Source: Mytilus trossulus (taxonomy: Eukaryota; Mollusca; Bivalvia; Mytilida; Mytilidae). From it: a stretch of DNA of 64,000 nt. Positions within the stretch are counted from its first letter, which is position 1. Each line of letters starts with the position of its first letter. Shown one piece after another: positions 46,347 through 58,289 of the stretch. The notes beneath the pieces are model-generated. The model searched no databases. It saw only the letters and a program-made list of their open reading frames with translations, and was not told the origin of the DNA. Where the stretch lies: the NCBI RefSeq assembly GCF_036588685.1, contig NC_086373.1, positions 3,968,001 to 4,032,000 of the forward strand. Direction: 5' to 3'. Position numbers and translations under genes: made by a program.

Positions 46347-47689
46347 GAATATGGATAGTAATTAACGCAAAAACTGAGAGTGCCAAGTATAAATACATCA
46401 TTCATATCTATCACGTTGAAACATATTTTCTGTTAATTATATTTCTGTCTCTTCATAACACATTCGCTCTGCATCTTAGTGTGTTAATAAATAGTGTAGA
46501 TAACTTTTGTTACATTTTCTGTTTTGCGTGACGTCATACATATAATCATGAGAAGTCCATTGATCATTCAAAGATCAAACGATGTCAAATAATTGACTGG
46601 AACGGTTACACACTTAATTATTATTCTCCAAAAAATCATTAAGAAAATGTGTCGACATCAACATAGGACTATGAAATATTAAAAAAGTTTTCAAAGTTAT
46701 ATAGTTTTGAGTATATGAAATCTGTTATATTTCAGTCAACCATATTTATTTATATTCATTTATAAAATGTTAACATTGTCAAACTTTTATTTGATTGCTT
46801 TTTAATATATGCTGTATTAATGCTGTATGCGGCACTGTTGTTCTGTTATTGCGATTCTTGAGTTCATCGCTCATGCGGCTCGTGAAGCTATGCAAACAAA
46901 TTCTTTGCTGCATGAAAGAAAAGAAATTAATGCATAAAGTACATAGAAATGCAGTGTACATAAATAATAATACTGCTAGTATAATTACAAGGTAAAACAT
47001 TCATAAAAGTTATTCAAAAACTCATTCAAAGGGATTCACAATAAAAACAAACATTATTTCATCTTACATAAAGTGGAAAACGAGTTCTACATAAAAATTG
47101 CGATATGAGGCATACGTCGGTAAAATAGCAAAACATCCGGGAGTATCAACAAAAACATTTAGAAGGCAGCATACAGTCTTCACTATTACTGAGACCGGTG
47201 TCAATCCAATACGTCGAACCATAAATCTGAAAATGTGTGCTCCTCATTGTAAAAGTTGTGAATAAATCAGACAGACACAATCAAATATCTGCCTCTTAAC
47301 AACTGACTTGGAACAGGAACATAACATGATACATATTTGGCGGGTTTTCAAAACCACAACTTTTTGGCTTGCGGTGTCTGTAGTTTTACAAAATATTTGG
47401 TTTGTCTGGTGGTAAACCTGATTTACTATCAATATATATTTATTTTCGATAAAGGGATTGATTGAGCAAATTAGATGTTCACACCTACATTTTGATCAAA
47501 GTCTAGTATCTTAAAGGAGTTTATGGCGACTTCAGTTTCACGTTTAATTTCTGATTCAAAAGAAAGCTGGTTCGTCTAGCATTTCTTTACATCTTTTTCA
47601 CTCTTGTCATCACGTTACCGGTTTTGACGTATTTTTGTTCTAAAGTTGTCAATTTGGTGTTTCTATATTTTTTTGGTTAATGAGTAAAA
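46347..47689. other. No gene recognised
   Basis: AT-rich 3' flank of coiled-coil gene 1. No repeat family was identified with confidence except short R1-like words near 47180-47330. Confidence 0.45.
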
Positions 47690-48010
47690 GTCTCTCCGAC
47701 TTGCACTATACGACTTGTCACTGCTGGTGGATGTATCACCAGTCCAGTAGTCAGCTCTTCGGTGTTGACACGAATATCAATTATATGGTCAACTTTATAA
47801 ACCTGTTTACAAAAACTAAGGAATTTCTTATCCCAGGTAATAATACCGTAAGCTGTATTTGGCACAACTTTTACATAGGAATTTTGGGTTCTCAATGCTC
47901 TTCAACTTCGTACTTGATTGGCCTTGTAACTATTTTGATCTGAGGGTCACTGATGAGTCTATATATGTAGACGAAAAGCGCGTCTGGCGTATTGGATTAT
48001 AATTCTGGTA
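47690..48010 (+). repeat. R3 repeat, long copy
   Basis: Contains CACTGCTGGTGGATGTATC, CACCAGTCCAGTAGTCAGC, CTGTATTTGGCACAAC and the GACGAAAAGCGCGTCTGGCG block, in the same order as 18780-19110. Confidence 0.75.
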
Positions 48011-48454
48011 CCTTAGATAATTACATTTCCATGCTTTAGTGGTCACGTTTGTTTTTGAATATATTTAAATTTTTTGGCGTGTTTTACATTTAGTAAGTAT
48101 CAATTTTCACAAAATGTTAGATGCCCAAACATGAACCTCTATACCAAGTTAATATATTGAACTACATTGTATATACATATCTTAGAGTTGAACTCTTTTT
48201 CCTAAAATTCTTTATAATTCATCTTTGAAACAAATTATACATACTAAAACCGGTGTGTGCAACATAAAAAAGAAGTATCTCTGACATATAACAAATGAGA
48301 ATACAAACAAATCATTACAATTACTATATTAAACGAAAAGTTCCAAGTTGTGTTGGCGTTGTGTTGTGTTGATGAAAGCATCCCTTTGAATATCTACGGG
48401 TGCCATCACGAGTAATGAGTTATCTGGTTCACAGATGACGACGGACATGTTCCA

Positions 48455-48770
48455 AATAGTTATCAAAAGTACCAGGATTATAATTTAGTACGCCAGACGC
48501 GTGTTTCGTCTACATAAGACTCATCAGTGACGCTCAGATTAAAATATCTATAAAGCCAAACAAGTACAAAGTTGAGGAGCATTGAGGATCCATAATTCCA
48601 AAAAGTTGTGCCAAATACGGCTGAGGGAATCTATGCCTGGGATGAGAAAATCCTTAGTTTTTTTTTCGAAAATGCAAAGTTTTGTAAACAGGAAATTTAT
48701 TAAAATTGTCGTAACCACATCTAGACGTCTTTCCTCGAATATGACCTCCCGAATTAGACTTATCACCTAA
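48455..48770 (-). repeat. R3 repeat, inverted copy
   Basis: AGTACCAGGATTATAATTTA, CGCCAGACGCGTGTTTCGTC and TGCCAAATACGGCTGAGG match the reverse of R3. It lies 450 bp from the plus-strand copy, so the two form an inverted pair. Confidence 0.75.
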
Positions 48771-50369
48771 TTTGTACATACATTATAATTAGCAGCATGA
48801 TGGTTGTCACATGTGAAGCAGGATATGCTTGTCATTCCTAAAGACACGTGATCACCCTGGTATTTGGTGAGTTTCAAAGTTATATTTAAAGCTAAGGTAT
48901 ATCTTCGAGTTACCAGCTCATTAATTCCTTTAAAAGTAATTTTAATCATATTTTGTAAACAGTGATTAAAATTTTCAAACTACAAGTCAAACGTAGAATA
49001 ACGAAAGAGGAGTTTTTCTGAGACACTTTTGTATATGGAACACTATTGTCATCGGATAAATTACAAACTTCCTAGTTGATGTACTGCGACCATTTTCGTA
49101 GGAAATCAAAGGTGCGGTTTTATATCATGTCACGTCAAATCTTTTTAGTCCTATAATTTACCACTTCGTCTCTACAAATAAAAGATGCAGAAAATACCAA
49201 ATGGACAACAGAAATTAGGATAATTGTAGTTTATTTATGTTAAAATGTCATAAATTGATTAAGAAGACAAAGGTATCTAAGGTTACAAACAAAAAACGGG
49301 GGAATCGCATGAACTCAAAAAAAGAACGAGATCTCATGCCATGACAGGTCAAGTTTCTCCTGCAAAGCATGCATCACCTACCATGCAAATCGGTGGTGGC
49401 AGTTTAGAAAAAAGGAAAATCCCAAAAATAATGAACTTCAAAGAAAATTCAAAACGGAAAGTCCCTAAACAAATGGCAAAATCAAAAGACAAAACACATC
49501 AAACGAATGGACAACAACTGTCATATTCCTGACTTCTCTGGGTTTAAAAGATATAAGACTGCGAAAGCATTTCACTAGTATAAAGTTGAGACATAAACCT
49601 ATCTCATCCGTCAACAATTTCTTAATTGTGATTGTAAAGCTAATGTAATGTTAATTTCAGTCGTTCCCCTGTTGAAGCCATCTTTGTGTAAGAATCACAC
49701 CCGTATAGTGTGAATATGCACAAACGAAACGTATAAATTGAGATACGAAAAAGACATACATTGGACTAAAAAGATCAAGACATGAAGCAGACCTTCAATG
49801 TATCATTTTCCCAATTTCCCTTAGATACAAGCACTCATGGCAATATGGGTATTGTCTTTTATAAAAAAAAAAAGCCATGCCTTTTCACATTTTAATGTTA
49901 TAACGAAGTAAACCCATTTTGGAGCAGTTAAGGTGATGTGTCCTATCTTTTCTGTAATAAAATGTTCCAATGGAGACCAAACATGTTGATTTGATCAGAT
50001 TTTACGGGTTTTCTTTATATTTGAAACTTAAATGAAGAAAACAGTTTGGGTTTCTTTCCACAACACAATACTTAGATTATTGCTGAATGATTTAGTTTGT
50101 TCAGTAAAAAAAAGTTATCAACATACCAAAACCTATGTAAATTCAGGAGGATATAAGACCATAAAACCCAAATCAAACATTGAACTATATATCCCAGTTA
50201 ATGTATGTTTTCTACTTTATACAAATATGTATCACAAGCACCGTACGTTGTTAATTCCTGAACTATTTATGAACTTTTATGAACACAATGCTAGTATTCA
50301 TTGATGACGAATTTCCTTAAGTGCAGTTCTAGTCGTACGGACGAACCTTAGTTTGCTGTAGAAACAAAA
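48771..50369. other. No gene; R4 fragment inside
   Basis: An inverted R4 copy at 49385-49545 (CATCAAACGAATGGACAACA, GTCATATTCCTGACTTC). The rest is AT-rich with no supported exon. Confidence 0.5.
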
Positions 50370-50950
50370 AAAGAAGGTGTGGCATGATTGCCAATGAGAC
50401 AACTCTTCACAAGAGATCAAATGATACAGAAATTGACGAATATAGGTAATCGTACGGCCTTCTAAACAATGAAAGCAAATTCTGTAACGTATATATAAAA
50501 TTGAGAATGGAAATGGGGAATGTGTCAAAGAGACAACAACCCGACCATAGAAAAAAAAACAACAGCAAAAGGTCATCAACAGGTCTTAAATGTAGTGAGA
50601 AATTTCCGCATCCGGAGGCGTCCTTCAGCTTGCCCCTAAACAAATATAATACCAGTTCAGTGATAATGAACGCCATACTAATTTCCAAATTGTACACAAA
50701 AAACTAAAATTAAAATAATACAAGACTAACAAAGGCCAGAGGCTCATGACTTGGGACAGGCGCAAAAATACGGCGGGGTTAAACATGTTTGTGAGATCTC
50801 AACCCTCCCCTATACCTCTAGCCAATGTAGAAAAGTAAACGCAAAACAATACGCACATTAAAATTCAGTTCAAGAAAAATCCGAGTCTGATGTCAGAAGA
50901 TGTAACCAAAGAAAATAAACAAAATGACAATAATACATAAATAACAACAG
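50370..50950 (+). repeat. R1 and R5-type repeats in series
   Basis: R1 at 50370-50480 (TGTGGCATGATTGCCAATG, ATCGTACGGCC) is followed by R5 at 50490-50950 (GGGGAATGTGTCAAAGAGAC, GGCGTCCTTCAGCTTGCCCC, GACTTGGGACAGGCGC). Confidence 0.7.
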
Positions 50951-52370
50951 ACTACTAGCAGTTAATTGACATGCCAGCTCCAGACTTCAATTAAACTGAC
51001 TGAAAGATTATGATTTCATCATATGAACACCAGGCCCAATCCTTCCCGTTAGGGGTTTAGTAGCATACCATCATAACATATATGAGAAGAACATAACCCG
51101 TGTCATGCCACATAAGCTATATAAGTTTTTGAACCCCTTTGCACTTTATTATGCTTTTATTTCAGTTTTTTTCTGTGCTAAATGTTTTCGTTGTTTGTTT
51201 TCTTCCTGACTAATAACAGGGATTAACAAATTACAAATATCCACCATTTCGCACGAACACTGCTGGATAAAACACTGTAACATGTTTCGACTTCTGTTTC
51301 GGTTCTTTGTCTTCCATCGGCGATAAATATATATTTGGTATATACATTTGATTTTGTGTTCTCTTGGTTTGTACTGCATGCCTTATTATTTCAAAAGTAG
51401 TTTCGTGGAGAAATTAAGTAATTACGAAGAAACAAAGGCCCCAATTCCTTCAGATAAAGCTGACCTTAAACGGATTTATTATTCTTTGTATGTCACTCTT
51501 TTGTAGAAGAACATCAATTGTGTCTACGTATTGTGCATTCATGGTTTTCCAGTATTTGTGTATGAGCATTCATAGTGAAAGTAAATTCGTAAAAGCGCCT
51601 CGGGCGCACGAAATTTATTGATTTTCTTTTCCTTTTGTGGCTTCTTATGAACGTTTTATGCTGTTTTGTAAACTTTATGAACACTTCATAATATTGAATA
51701 TAAACTCATCATAGATACCAGGACTAAATTTAGTATATACGCAAGACTCATCAATGACGCTCGAATCCAAAAAAGTTAAAAATGCCAAATAAAGTACGAA
51801 GTTGAAGAGCATTGAGAACCAAAATTCCTAAAAGTTTTGCCAAATACAGCTAAGCTAGTAATCTATGCCGTTCTCACAGTTTTCGGAGTTTCAAGTAGTT
51901 TAGTATTTGGCTTTCAGATCACAAAGTCTTTTAACACGAACGATGTCATAGCAATGAGAACCTATATCTTCAATATAGAAATACAAAATATAGACTTTTA
52001 GTTTCAGACGCACGTTTAAAATAATTAAAAAGATGAAAGATTTTACTAATTTTACTGCCGCAGCCTAATACAAATGATGTGTTCCTTAAATTTCATAGTG
52101 CTCCGCTGAAGGTAACAATATTTTTATTAGCCTTCTTTCCATGTTACCCATCTTCTAAAACGATAGGAAACTTGAGCGTTTCTAAGATACTGACATGCCT
52201 TTTCAATTATTGGAAAAATAAACATAATGTTGATTTTAAGGCTACTTAGAATTTAAAGATAAATACATTATCATTTACCATTCATTAGTGCAAAAAATAA
52301 TCTAAGATTCTAGAAATACAAAGAGTATGTTACATTCCTTCACTGGCATCTCAGACTGATAGTCTAATTT
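50951..52370. other. No gene; R3 fragment inside
   Basis: An inverted R3 fragment at 51700-51870 (AGTACGAAGTTGAAGAGCAT, TGCCAAATACAGC). Otherwise AT-rich without supported coding. Confidence 0.5.
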
Positions 52371-52389
52371 CAAAGTTTTCTGAATTTCA

Positions 52390-53060
52390 GTAACAGTAGT
52401 TTCGGATAAAAAAAGGAAAAATATTTACTACACAAAATGGAAGAAGAACTTGCTACTCTAAAGACAAAGCTGATAGATGTAGAAAATGATCTGGCAAAAA
52501 TAGTAAAAAGAAGAACAGAGCTGTTGGAAGAACTTGATAGACAAGGGGAATCTGCAGACGGTAAACTTAAAAAAGACGTACGCCATATCCACCATGACGT
52601 CACACGTAAAGAAGGTGATATATTTTTATTGAAGAAGAGAATCAAACAAATTACGTATAAACTGGAAATAGCGGCTAAATTGAGTAAACTAGAACTTGAT
52701 GATGATATTACTGATTTAAAGAAAATGTTGAATGACGTAAGCGGCCGCCTAAAGGTAAACAAACAAAAAGCAGTTGAGACATTTGACAATATTCAAAAAA
52801 TTCAAGAACAAGGTGCAGAACTAGCGAAAGGAATAGAGGAGTCAAGACAAAAAGCAATGGACGAATGTGATATCCGAACAGACAAACTGATGGCTCGTCT
52901 GGATGTGAGACAAGACTTTGTTGACCAAAAGAGAGCTGAAATAAGTGGCATGAGGCGTGCGTCTGGAATTCCGGATCCTGCCGAATTGGCAGAAATAAGA
53001 AGATTGGCAGCATTACAGGACTCTGCCCGTGCTGCGAATGATGTCGAGGATAGCGATTGA
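52390..53060 (+). CDS. Coiled-coil protein 2 (coding exon)
   Basis: A splice acceptor TTCTGAATTTCAG ends near 52389. ATG at 52437 (context CAAAATGG) opens 207 residues. Residues 1-145 are a charged coiled coil aligned with coiled-coil protein 1: GKLKKDVRHIHHDVTRKEGD then IFLLKKRIKQ against SLKKALKDKEHE...DICMMKKRIKQ. The C-terminal 60 residues (RRASGIPDPAELAEIRRLAA and an acidic end) have no counterpart in protein 1. There is no signal peptide. Stop at 53060; AATAAA at 53588-53593. The two genes are 6.5 kb apart on the same strand, as after a tandem duplication. Function unknown. Confidence 0.75.
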
Positions 53061-54716
53061 TTGTTAAATTTTTGACTAGTGTGTTCCCCTTTGTTTTATA
53101 TGTTTTATACCTTGGAAGTATTCTAATGGAATCGAACAACGTATATTTTGATCGTCTTGTTAGTGCACAATTAAAAAGCCACAACCACTTTACTATGTAT
53201 ATGCCTCTTATATAGATCTAAAGGTATTTAACATTATTCATCTAACGATGACAACATCATTGGCTAGATAGAGTCAATTGTCTTTTGTGGTTAAACCTTT
53301 CGTTTGAACATTGTATGCACGAGTGTGTTGTCGTATTTAATTGTGTATTTTTTTCTGAACTGGAAAGTTTCATTGACCAGAGGGTAAGAATGGTTTAACA
53401 CAGAGTACTTTCTACATGGTTATGCCATTCAAATATTAACCGTATTATTTTCATTTGTAAATACTACATGTATTTTCCATTAGTCAAATTTTGCAATTTT
53501 CCAAACAGGAAATATGCAGTTTAGAGCAAATGATTATCAATTTGAATAATTCTGTATTATGCCTTGAAATGTTTTAATGGATTTCAAAATAAATTGTATT
53601 GCAGAAATAAGTCTAAATTCTTCCGTAAGACTACAACTGCACTATATTCAAGTGTGTTTAGGTTATTCAAGTAAGAAAGTCGTTTCTTTAATAGAATTAC
53701 CATTATTTGATATTTTTCTTTGATTGCATTTTTGAATAACAGTGCGTTTAAGTTTATCTGTTTTATCACCCTGAGACTGCTAAATTAAGAATTAATTAAG
53801 ACAGAATAGAAAACTTTTCTTGTGCCCACACGGAAAATACAACAAATTATAGCTGTAATTGTATGCCAAACAATAATAGATACATCAACACTTGCAGATT
53901 CACCATAGGTGCAAAAGTAAAGTTGCAATCTTTATAGGTTTGTTTGTGTAACATTTTTTGGGTCCAGGTACTAAACTTTACTAAAAATGTGTCTGCCCAA
54001 GGGACATAATCAATATAGCTGTTGTATGTTTCAAGCGATATAACAAGCATTATCCATGACCAGTCTGTTAATTGCTACTGCGACCTTTACTTTAAACCTA
54101 ATGACCTAAATATTTATAAGGGGGGGGGGGGTGACTTTTTTTTCGAAACAAAACAGACTATCTACCAATTATTGTTAAAGAAAAGATATTAAAAGATATT
54201 ATTCTGATAAGAAACTTCACCAAATATTCCAATCTATGTTCATGTACATGCATTGAGATCTTTTGTCCATTGATAAAGATTCAAACTGAATGTTGACCTT
54301 GCGGTCGAACGACCGACAACATGAATCATATTGTTAGCTATGAAAGTAAAATGGATATTTTAGAATTATATTAACCAGTATGCATATGATATTGGTGTGT
54401 GTCAAGAGTCTTATCAGTGATTTTGCCGAATGAGTATTTTTGTGATTGTCATATTTATTCAACAAAAGTTTACATGTGTTCATTTTAGCAGTATTCATTT
54501 ATTTTTTCATTTTATGTGTACCCACCATTCTTTGTTTAACTTCTGATTAAAATCTTATTTTTAGTCATTTTAAGCCTTTGTTATTATTTCCAAAATGCAA
54601 ACCTCGCTAACGTTTTATGGGTCAAAGGAGAGTGAGGACAGAAGAATTGAAGTAGAAGTCCGTGAGTAATACAGACTATGTTTGGTAACGACAAAATCTC
54701 AACTAGAGATTATATA
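53061..54716. other. 3' flank; no gene recognised
   Basis: AT-rich, with a run of about ten G residues at 54120-54131. No repeat family recognised. Confidence 0.5.
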
Positions 54717-54815
54717 ATAAAGGCAACAGTAGTATACCGGTGTTCAAAAGTTACAAATCTATTGAGAGAAAACAAATCCGAGTTACAAACTGAAACCGAG
54801 GGAAACCCATCAACT
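54717..54815 (+). repeat. R2 repeat fragment
   Basis: TAAAGGCAACAGTAGTATACC... and GAGTTACAAACTGAAACCGA match R2. Confidence 0.7.
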
Positions 54816-55004
54816 AGAGTTTAGTCCGATTGTATCATGATTTCCAACAAAAGTCTCCAATAACTTAATGTGCATAGCTCAAATGAAATTGATGATTGAA
54901 TCCGTCATTAAAGATGTGTACTATATAAAAAATAGCCTAACTTATATTAGGTTAAACATTGGTTTGCATTTGACACTTACTTGTAACCTTTAAATCTGCA
55001 AGAC

Positions 55005-55330
55005 AAAAAAGAAACCAAATATAAGAATATACATAAGTAAAAACCAAACTGACAAAGCCATGGCAAAAGGCAGAAAAACAACCGAAATACAAACAACAGC
55101 AGAATACAACACACACCATATAAACTAAAAACTGAGCAACAAGAACCCTGTCCATAGAATACAAAACAATAAACAATAAAATCATACAAACAAGCGAAAA
55201 CAAAAATTGCAGTGAATCCAGGTGCCCCGGAATGGTATAAACACATGACTGTGATATCCGAGGCGTTATTCATGTAGTGATAAGTCTCATTATGTAGGTC
55301 ACATTCGATCAAAGAGGTCGGTGATGTGAA
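55005..55330 (-). repeat. Reverse-transcriptase element 3' end, diverged
   Basis: AACAACAGCAGAATACAACA, TGCCCCGGAATGGTATAAAC and TGTAGGTCACATTCGATC parallel, at low identity, the 3' region at 60900-61100. This is an old copy in the same orientation as that at 19195-20960. Confidence 0.5.
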
Positions 55331-55394
55331 AACTGGGTTATCTCCATGGTCATCTGTGAAACAATGTATAATTTCAACAAGAGTGCACACACTG

Positions 55395-56476
55395 AAATGT
55401 CTCGCCTTCTTTACTAATCATGAATATTATGTTGATAGTGAAGTCCTAAGTATAAAGCTTTATTACAACTGTCACATAAACTTAACATTAACCAAGATAG
55501 AGAAACAAAGACCAATGAACCATGAAAATGAGGTCAAGGTCAGATGAACCATGCCAGGCAGACATGTACAGCTAACAATGCTTCCACACATTAAATATAG
55601 TTGACCTATTACTTATAGTTAAAGAAAAATAGACCAAAACACAAACACTTAACACTGTGCATTGGACCGTGAAATAAAGGTCATGGTCAAATAAAACGTG
55701 CTGGACTGATATATAGATCATAAAATATTTCCATACACCAAATATAGTTGACCTTTGGCATATAATATTAGATAAAATGACCAAAACTCAAAAGCTGAAC
55801 TATAACCACTGAACCATGAAAATGAGGTCAAGGTCAAATGACATCTGCCCACTAGACATATATACCTTACAATCATTCCATAAAACAAATATAGTAGACC
55901 TATTGCATAAAGTATAAGAAAAACAGACCAAAACACAAAAACTTAACTATAACCACTGAACCATGAAAATGAGGTCAAGGTCAGATGACACCTGCCAGTT
56001 GGACATGTACACCTTACAGTCCTTCTATATGCCAAATATACTAGCCCTATTGCTTATAGTATCTGAGATATGGACTTGACCACCAAAACTTAACCTTGTT
56101 CACTGATCCATGAAATGAGGTCGAGGTCAAGTGAAAACTGTCTGAAGGGTATAAGGACCTTGCAAGGTACGCACATACCAAATATAATAATCCTATTACT
56201 TATAGAAAGAGAGAATTCAACATTACAAAATATCTGAACTTTTTTTTCAAGTGGTCACTGAACCATGAAAATGAGGTCAAGGACATTGGACATGTGACTG
56301 ACGGAAACTTCGTAACATGAGGCATCTATATACAAAGTATGAAGCATCCAGGTCTTCCAAAATATCAAGCATTTAAGAAGTTAGCTAACGCCGCCGCCGC
56401 CGCCGTAGCCGTAGCCGCCGCCGCCGGATCACTATCCCTATGTCGAGCTTTCTGCAACAAAAGTTGCAGGCTCGAC
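55395..56476 (+). mobile_element. Second tandem-core element with GCC microsatellite and terminal hairpin
   Basis: About five to six core monomers of 145-155 bp, each with ACCATGAAAATGAGGTCAAG or a variant (near 55520, 55670, 55813, 55960, 56107 and 56257), then a GCC/GTAGCC microsatellite at 56389-56426 and a terminal hairpin GTCGAGCTTTCTGCAAC pairing with GTTGCAGGCTCGAC (56439-56476). No protein is encoded. The sequence is unrelated to the family at 2103 but the architecture is the same. The left border is approximate. Confidence 0.7.
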
Positions 56477-56514
56477 AAAAACGGTTATCGTCATGTCTGT
56501 ATATAAATCAGATG

Positions 56515-56985
56515 ATGTGGTATGATTACTAGACAACTCTCTGCTAAAGATCAATTGATGTAGGTATTAAACACTATAGGTCTGTTTTAATGATGTAACA
56601 TAATGATATGTTCTCATAAAATAATGATTCGTTCTTATGCTGTACTTTCTGATTGGGATCCCGGCTAACATGTTAACCCCGCCTCATTCTGTATGTATGT
56701 GTCTGTCCCAAGTCAGGAGCCTGTAATTAGGTGGTTGTCGTTTGTTGATGTGTTACAAATTTGTTTTTCGTTATTGTTTTGTGCGTAAATTAGGCCATAA
56801 ATTTTCTCGTCTGAATTGTTTTACATTTGTATTTCGGGGCCTTTTATAGCTGACTTTGCATGCTGGGCTTTGTCAGTTCATTGTTAAAGGCAGTACGGTG
56901 ACCTAAAGTTGTTAATTACTGTGTCATTTGGTCTCTTGTGGAGACTTGTCTCATTAGCAATCATACCACATCTTCTTTTTTGATT
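56515..56985. repeat. R1 fragment and long inverted R1/R5 copy
   Basis: A short plus-strand R1 at 56515-56580 and a minus-strand copy at 56660-56985 that runs from CATGTTAACCCCGCCTC and CTGTCCCAAGTCAGGAGCC through GGGGCCTTTTATAGCTGAC to AGCAATCATACCACATCTTC. It is the most complete R1 copy in the window and shows R1 ends joined to R5-type sequence. Confidence 0.75.
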
Positions 56986-58289
56986 TAAATAGGACCGTAG
57001 ACTCGGTTTTTGGTATATATCATTCAAAGTAGTGTTCAAGAGCCTGTATTGTAGTGATTGCTGTTGGTTCATGGTTGTCATATTTGTTTTCCGTTTTGAT
57101 AATGAAGTATGACGTTAGTTTTCTCAATTGAATTGTTTCATATTTTTTCCAGCCAGGGCGTTTTATAGCCGATCATATGGTATCAGATTTTCTCATGGTT
57201 GAAGGCCGTATGGTTGTCTCTAATTACTTATATCCACTTCATTTGAACTTTGGTAAATAGTTGTCTTATTGGCGACCATCAATCAATCTTACCACATGTG
57301 ATTAACCATTATTATATCATAGAAGAAAAAGATTAGTTGTGTATTCAAACTCGTAAAACGTCGATTTGTGATTTGTTTTCGCTAATAACTAGATAACACT
57401 AGACACCAAAAACAAAATTTCATGATAGTAGGACAAATTTTAATTGAGCGTTTTTCGCCTATTTTATGTGATTCTAGAATATATTTGTTTTAAATATATA
57501 AGCTGATGTACAAAGAGGCAGAACTCAATTTAGTTACTAGTTTTAAAAAAAATCAACTTTTATCAAATACTAAATTACTCATTCACCATCTTACACATAC
57601 AACCACTGGGCTGTGCTTTTTCTTTTAAAATAACATTACAGTATTGATGTGTGAAGAAAACTCAGTCATGCCTACTTTAAGTTATTTTTCAGTTTGATGG
57701 CATTAATGTTAAAGACGATGTTGAATACGTCTTCAACAAAAAAGCTATAAAACCAGGAACTAAATTATAAAAGTTCACAAAGACACCTCAAATCATGCTT
57801 ATGGCACGAACAATATACAAAGTATTAGAGAAAATAAATCCGCTCCCCATTATTATTCTGAAAACAATGCTTTACCTCTTTGGCAGTCGATGTATTCCAA
57901 TTCTTTTTAGACTCATTTACCATTAAAAGAGGGATACCAGAGGGACAGTAAAACTCATAAATCGAAAATAAAATGACAACGACCGGCTAAAAATGAAAAA
58001 AGACAAACGGACAAACAATAGAACATATGACACAACATAGAAAACTAAAAAATAAGCAAAGCGAACCCCACCAAAAACTAGGAGTGATATCAGGTGTTCC
58101 GGAAGGGTAAGCAGATTACTTTTACACGGATTTCTATGAATTATGTCATCTTTTGGTTTTGTTTATCAACACGTTTGCTAGTTTGGCAGTTCTTTTCTTA
58201 GTTGACTAGTTTTTTACATTCACTATTTCAAGATTGCTGGAAACCATTTTCATTGTGTTTCCTAAGATGGTCCGTTATAATTTTATTAA
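56986..58289. other. No gene; one element 3' end
   Basis: At 57930-58110 a reverse-transcriptase element 3' end on the minus strand (GAGGGATACCAGAGGGACAG, CACCAAAAACTAGGAGTGAT). The rest is AT-rich. Confidence 0.5.

Noticed and set aside
54120..54131. Poly-G run as a G-quadruplex
   Set aside because: A single run of G cannot form the usual four-tract quadruplex within one strand, and nothing nearby suggests function.
54952..55390. Hydrophobic minus-strand open frames that could be membrane proteins
   Set aside because: They overlap a diverged retroelement 3' end and their hydrophobicity follows from T-rich composition.
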